DNA of 24,529 nucleotides from contig CAZOCP010000009.1 in the NCBI GenBank assembly GCA_964578345.1, positions 1 through 24,529 on the forward strand. Direction: 5' to 3'. Numbering within the stretch: position 1 is the first letter of the stretch; each line of letters opens with the position of its first letter. Under the pieces are notes generated by a model. The model was not told the DNA's origin. It was given only the letters and a program-made list of their open reading frames with translations, and did no database searches. Source of the stretch: VGKP01 sp964578345 (lineage in GTDB: Archaea; Nanobdellota; Nanobdellia; Pacearchaeales; GW2011-AR1). A program made the translations under genes and the position numbers. Positions 21,845 through 24,529 of the stretch are shown one piece after another.

Positions 21845-22909
21845 TTATGATAAAGCATCAAATGCTTGTTTGAACATTGAATAAGGCAGCGCGCCGCTCA
21901 ATCTAACGCCTGCATATTTTCCATCTTTAGACTCAACATACCTTATAAGATAACTACCTTGTTGTATTACTTGCATATCAATCAATTCATTAATATCTGC
22001 TTTAGTCTTTTCTGCAAAAATTATAAATCCTGGAGTTCCCTGAACCCCAACACTAGATGCATAAGATGCATCTTCCTTGACTAAACTCTCATATTTTCCT
22101 GTATCAATGCAAGAATCATAGGAAGCCCCATTAGCTCCTAATTCTTTAGCCCATTTCTTATAATTATCAACTCCTAAAGACTGCTGATTCTCAAATAGTT
22201 TATCATGCATTTTCCAATAACCAATATCTTCCTGCTGATCTCTAAAACAACGTGCAGCTTCTGCAGCTTTCTGTGCGTGCTCATGAAAGTCTAGAGGCAA
22301 ATCTCTGAAGAACAATTGCACTTTTCCAGTATCAATATATTCTTTTTTAATTTCTGGATGAGTCTCTTTAAAATGCCTTTCACAGAAAGGGCATTGATAA
22401 TCAGAAAATTCTATAATTTTCACATTTGCGCTTATGCTGCCTAAAGTAGGGCTATTCTCTGTCTTTATTTCAATAGTCTCAGGCTCTTCTTCAACCTGCT
22501 CGTTATCTGCAGGCGGAAGCAAGTTCCCCTCTCCAGAAAGAGGAATTGGCTGAGCAACTAAAAATGCACCATCAAGAGTCACATATGTAGGTATTTCCTG
22601 TCCTTGAAAACTCACAATAACTTTATACAGCGCCCCTTCTCTTTCACTAGAAATCAATTCAGCTTCTCCATTACCTTGAGCATTAATAAACGAAACTAAT
22701 TTATTAGCAGCATCCTCTGCATTAATCTCTCCATTTCCTCCGCTAGTAGCTGAAAGGCTGTTAAAAACAATAACTAAAATCAATACGATAAAAAGAAGAA
22801 TAGTAGACACAAACCATGGATTATTTCTTAAATAATTTAGATACTTCCCGACAGGAATCTGTACAGTGCCGGATTCATTATCTGCATTATCTTTAGGAAA
22901 ATGTTTCAT
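21845..22909 (-). CDS. Membrane-anchored DsbA-like thiol-disulfide oxidoreductase
   Basis: 354 aa. A cytoplasmic start is followed by one membrane helix (about 33-53, FVSTILLFIVLILVIVFNSL). A small domain (about 62-125) with QEIPTYVTLDGAFLVAQP resembles the N-terminal dimerisation domain of DsbC/DsbG proteins. The thioredoxin-fold domain (about 160-354) has the active site CPFC (173-176) and the cis-Pro loop QGTPGF (290-295). It should oxidise or isomerise disulfides outside the membrane. Likely clients nearby are the 26-cysteine protein and the Cys modules of the giant surface protein. A DsbB- or VKOR-type partner is not in the window. Confidence 0.9.
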   Translation of the reverse strand: MKHFPKDNADNESGTVQIPVGKYLNYLRNNPWFVSTILLFIVLILVIVFNSLSATSGGNGEINAEDAANKLVSFINAQGNGEAELISSEREGALYKVIVSFQGQEIPTYVTLDGAFLVAQPIPLSGEGNLLPPADNEQVEEEPETIEIKTENSPTLGSISANVKIIEFSDYQCPFCERHFKETHPEIKKEYIDTGKVQLFFRDLPLDFHEHAQKAAEAARCFRDQQEDIGYWKMHDKLFENQQSLGVDNYKKWAKELGANGASYDSCIDTGKYESLVKEDASYASSVGVQGTPGFIIFAEKTKADINELIDMQVIQQGSYLIRYVESKDGKYAGVRLSGALPYSMFKQAFDALS

Positions 22910-23082
22910 CTAATTCATATAAATTCGTGCTTTAAAAATCTTACGGAAGAAAGATATTAGCCGAAAATCTCTAATTTTTCATCGGCAATCTCTCACTATC
23001 TTAGGCGGGAAAGAAAGAAAAATTAAAATTTGGGGAAGCCAAACAACAAGCCACTTAACCAATACATTCATTTTATTAAAAA

Positions 23083-23159
23083 ATACTAAAATTTTAGTAT
23101 CAAAAAATCCTTTTGTATACCTTGGCTTAAAAGCCAAGGTTTTCGTCAAGAATCTTGAC
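23083..23159. terminator. Palindrome cluster after the EF1A gene, including a TAAA-loop hairpin
   Basis: Read on the minus strand past the EF1A stop: GTCAAG/CTTGAC (23145-23159), a 10-bp hairpin ACCTTGGCTT/AAGCCAAGGT (23119-23140) whose plus-strand loop is TAAA, then an 18-nt perfect palindrome of ATACTAAAA and its complement (23083-23100) next to A/T runs. They lie 27-103 nt past the stop, where a terminator or 3' UTR structure is expected. Another weak hairpin (GCCGA/TCGGC, 22960-22986) precedes the DsbA-like gene. I see no credible gene in 22910-23185. Confidence 0.5.
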
Positions 23160-23185
23160 ATAATAATCTATCTTTATTGATAATC

Positions 23186-24466
23186 TTAGATCTTCTTGAC
23201 TTTAATTTCTATACATACCCCGGCAGCAACTGTTGCTCCGGCATCTCTAATTGCAAATCTTGCCATGTGAGTATTTGTTGCCTGAGTTTCTAAAACCATG
23301 TTCCCAATTGGTTTTAGTCTAACTGTAGCAACATCACCATTCTTTAAGAAATCAGGATTCTTAGAAGTCTGTCCGTCTGGGCTGGTTTTATCAATTAGTT
23401 CAATGAACTGGCATGGGACTTGTGCAGTATGAACATGAAACACCGGTGTATATCCTTTTGCGATAACTGTTGGATGAGAGATTATTGCTAGTTTTGCAAC
23501 GAACTCTTCTGCAATTGTGGCAGGTTTAGCAGCGTCGCAGATAACATCTCCTCTAGCGATATCTTTTTTACCGACCCCCCTAATATTGACCCCAACATTA
23601 TCTCCTGCTTCTGCTTGCTGAAGCTGTTCATGATGCATTTCAATTGTTCTGATTTCTCCTTCAATGCCTTTACCAGATCTTCCTGGTAAGATAAGTATTT
23701 TTTGGCCTACTTTCATTACTCCTGTCTCAATCTTTCCTACTGGAACTGTCCCTATACCTGTGATTTCATATACATCCTGCAAAGGCATTCTAAGAGGGAG
23801 ATTAATTGGTTTTTCAGGTTGCTGGAATAAATCCATCTGCTCTAGAATAGTAGGTCCTTTGTACCAGGACATATTTGTTGATTTCTTTACAACATTATCC
23901 CCCTTGAATCCTGAAACAGCAAGAAAAGTCATGGTATCTGTTTTGTAACCTGCCATTTTAAGAACTGCTGAGACTTCTGCCTTTGTTTTATTGAAAGCAT
24001 CTTCTTTATATTCGACAGCATCCATTTTATTAATTATTACAGCTACTTGACCGACGCCCATTGTTTTTAAAAGCCAGACGTGCTCTTTGGTCTGTGGCTG
24101 AACTCCATCTTTTGCAGAAATAGTCAAAAAAGCGCAATCGGCCTGTGATGCGCCGGTGATCATATTCTTTACGAAATCTTTGTGGCCTGGAGCATCGATT
24201 ATTGTAACTTCATACTTATTGGTTACCAGCTTTTGATAAGCTAAGTCGATTGTGACTCCTCGCTCTCTCTCTTCCTTGAATTTATCCATGACAAAAGCAA
24301 ATTCAAAACCTGCTTTGCCATGCTTCTGCGCCTCTGCTTTTAATTTCTCAAGCTCTTCAGGAGTTACCTTTCCTGAATCGAACATTAGTCTTCCTATTGT
24401 AGTGGATTTTCCATGGTCCACATGCCCTACAAATACGACGTTAATTATTGGTTTTTGTTTTGCCAT
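23186..24466 (-). CDS. tuf: Translation elongation factor EF-1 alpha (aEF1A)
   Basis: 426 aa GTPase that carries aminoacyl-tRNA to the ribosome. G1 is GHVDHGKST, the switch I region is ERERGVTID, G3 is DAPGHKD, G4 is NKMD and G5 is VSGFKGDN. Domain II (YEITGIGTVPVGKIETGVMK) and domain III (HPTVIAKGYTPVFHVHTAQV, then TNTHMARFAIRDAGATVAAG) are complete, and the protein ends in a basic IKVKKI tail. The switch region lacks much of the eukaryotic insertion, as in archaea. The length is typical for archaeal EF1A. The start at 24466 is set by MAKQKPIINVVFVGHVDHGK and by the TATA box about 38 nt upstream. Confidence 0.97.
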   Translation of the reverse strand: MAKQKPIINVVFVGHVDHGKSTTIGRLMFDSGKVTPEELEKLKAEAQKHGKAGFEFAFVMDKFKEERERGVTIDLAYQKLVTNKYEVTIIDAPGHKDFVKNMITGASQADCAFLTISAKDGVQPQTKEHVWLLKTMGVGQVAVIINKMDAVEYKEDAFNKTKAEVSAVLKMAGYKTDTMTFLAVSGFKGDNVVKKSTNMSWYKGPTILEQMDLFQQPEKPINLPLRMPLQDVYEITGIGTVPVGKIETGVMKVGQKILILPGRSGKGIEGEIRTIEMHHEQLQQAEAGDNVGVNIRGVGKKDIARGDVICDAAKPATIAEEFVAKLAIISHPTVIAKGYTPVFHVHTAQVPCQFIELIDKTSPDGQTSKNPDFLKNGDVATVRLKPIGNMVLETQATNTHMARFAIRDAGATVAAGVCIEIKVKKI

Positions 24467-24499
24467 AATAGTTGATTTAAAAGTGCTTATTTTGTATGG

Positions 24500-24508
24500 T
24501 ATTTAAAT
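24500..24508 (-). promoter_or_regulatory. TATA box of the EF1A gene
   Basis: GATTTAAAT-type element on the minus strand, centred about 38 nt before the ATG, predicting a leader of about 10-13 nt, unlike the mostly leaderless genes here. Confidence 0.5.
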
Positions 24509-24529
24509 CTTTCGTGGATGTTTCTTTAT

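Noticed and set aside
21844..21861. TTG start of the OB-fold gene six codons upstream
   Set aside because: It lies inside the DsbA-like coding region and uses a weak codon; the ATG at 21843, 1 nt past that stop, begins the conserved MKVSEL segment.
22979..23161. A 60-codon minus-strand frame after the EF1A gene
   Set aside because: Its first third is encoded by the palindromes at 23119-23159 and the rest has no recognisable domain; more likely chance reading through the 3' structure.
1..24529. CRISPR array or cas genes
   Set aside because: No regularly spaced direct repeats were seen; all repeats noted are inverted and irregularly placed.

Overview
The window looks like a chromosomal segment from an archaeon, most likely a small-genome DPANN lineage of the Woesearchaeota/Pacearchaeota kind. 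The archaeal call is well supported by aEF1A, replication factor C small and large subunits, ribosomal protein eL41 (a 38-codon gene), three archaeal-type tRNAs (one with a long intron at the anticodon loop), and TATA boxes placed about 22-30 nt before start codons, which points to leaderless transcripts. The DPANN assignment is inference from AT-rich DNA, compact genes and a large load of secreted, membrane-anchored surface proteins. A run of exactly 100 N marks a scaffold gap, so this is probably a metagenomic assembly.

Layout. 1-1241: a possible broken small ORF, then a seven-helix membrane protein overlapping a winged-helix regulator. 1246-3395: a pyrC-pyrD operon on the minus strand. 3396-5690: an accessory islet, minus strand. 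A TATA box and a start-site palindrome precede a winged-helix gene (AbiEi-like), then a nucleotidyltransferase (AbiEii-like), then the 41-codon remnant of a type I restriction-modification hsdM. Palindromic IS200/IS605-like elements lie on both sides of the islet and between its two intact genes. 5695-7390: tRNA-Thr, two overlapping small membrane proteins, tRNA-Gln, a 79-aa EF-Tu-domain-II-like protein, intron-containing tRNA-Glu and an orphan ORF. 7799-10199: disA (c-di-AMP synthase), a convergent YlqF/RbgA-type GTPase with a small CxxC protein, tandem palindromes and eL41. 10233-12728: a 26-cysteine membrane-anchored protein, a structured gene-free stretch, a NUMOD3/Vsr-like endonuclease and a putative lipoprotein. 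12966-15179: rfcS and rfcL, ended by two tandem palindromes. 15418-22909, minus strand: a giant multidomain surface protein interrupted by the gap, a second anchored surface protein, an OB-fold protein and a DsbA-like thiol oxidoreductase. 23186-24466: aEF1A.

How the parts relate. Core information-processing genes (RFC, EF1A, eL41, tRNAs, ribosome-assembly GTPase) alternate with cell-surface genes. The DsbA-like protein is a plausible source of disulfides for the cysteine-rich exported proteins, though this is inference. The most interesting part is the 3.4-5.7 kb islet: a degraded restriction-modification unit joined to a toxin-antitoxin-like pair, with a palindromic element inserted between the second gene's Shine-Dalgarno sequence and its start codon. 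Hairpins whose stems differ but whose loop is always TAAA recur five times across the window and may be a structural family in their own right.
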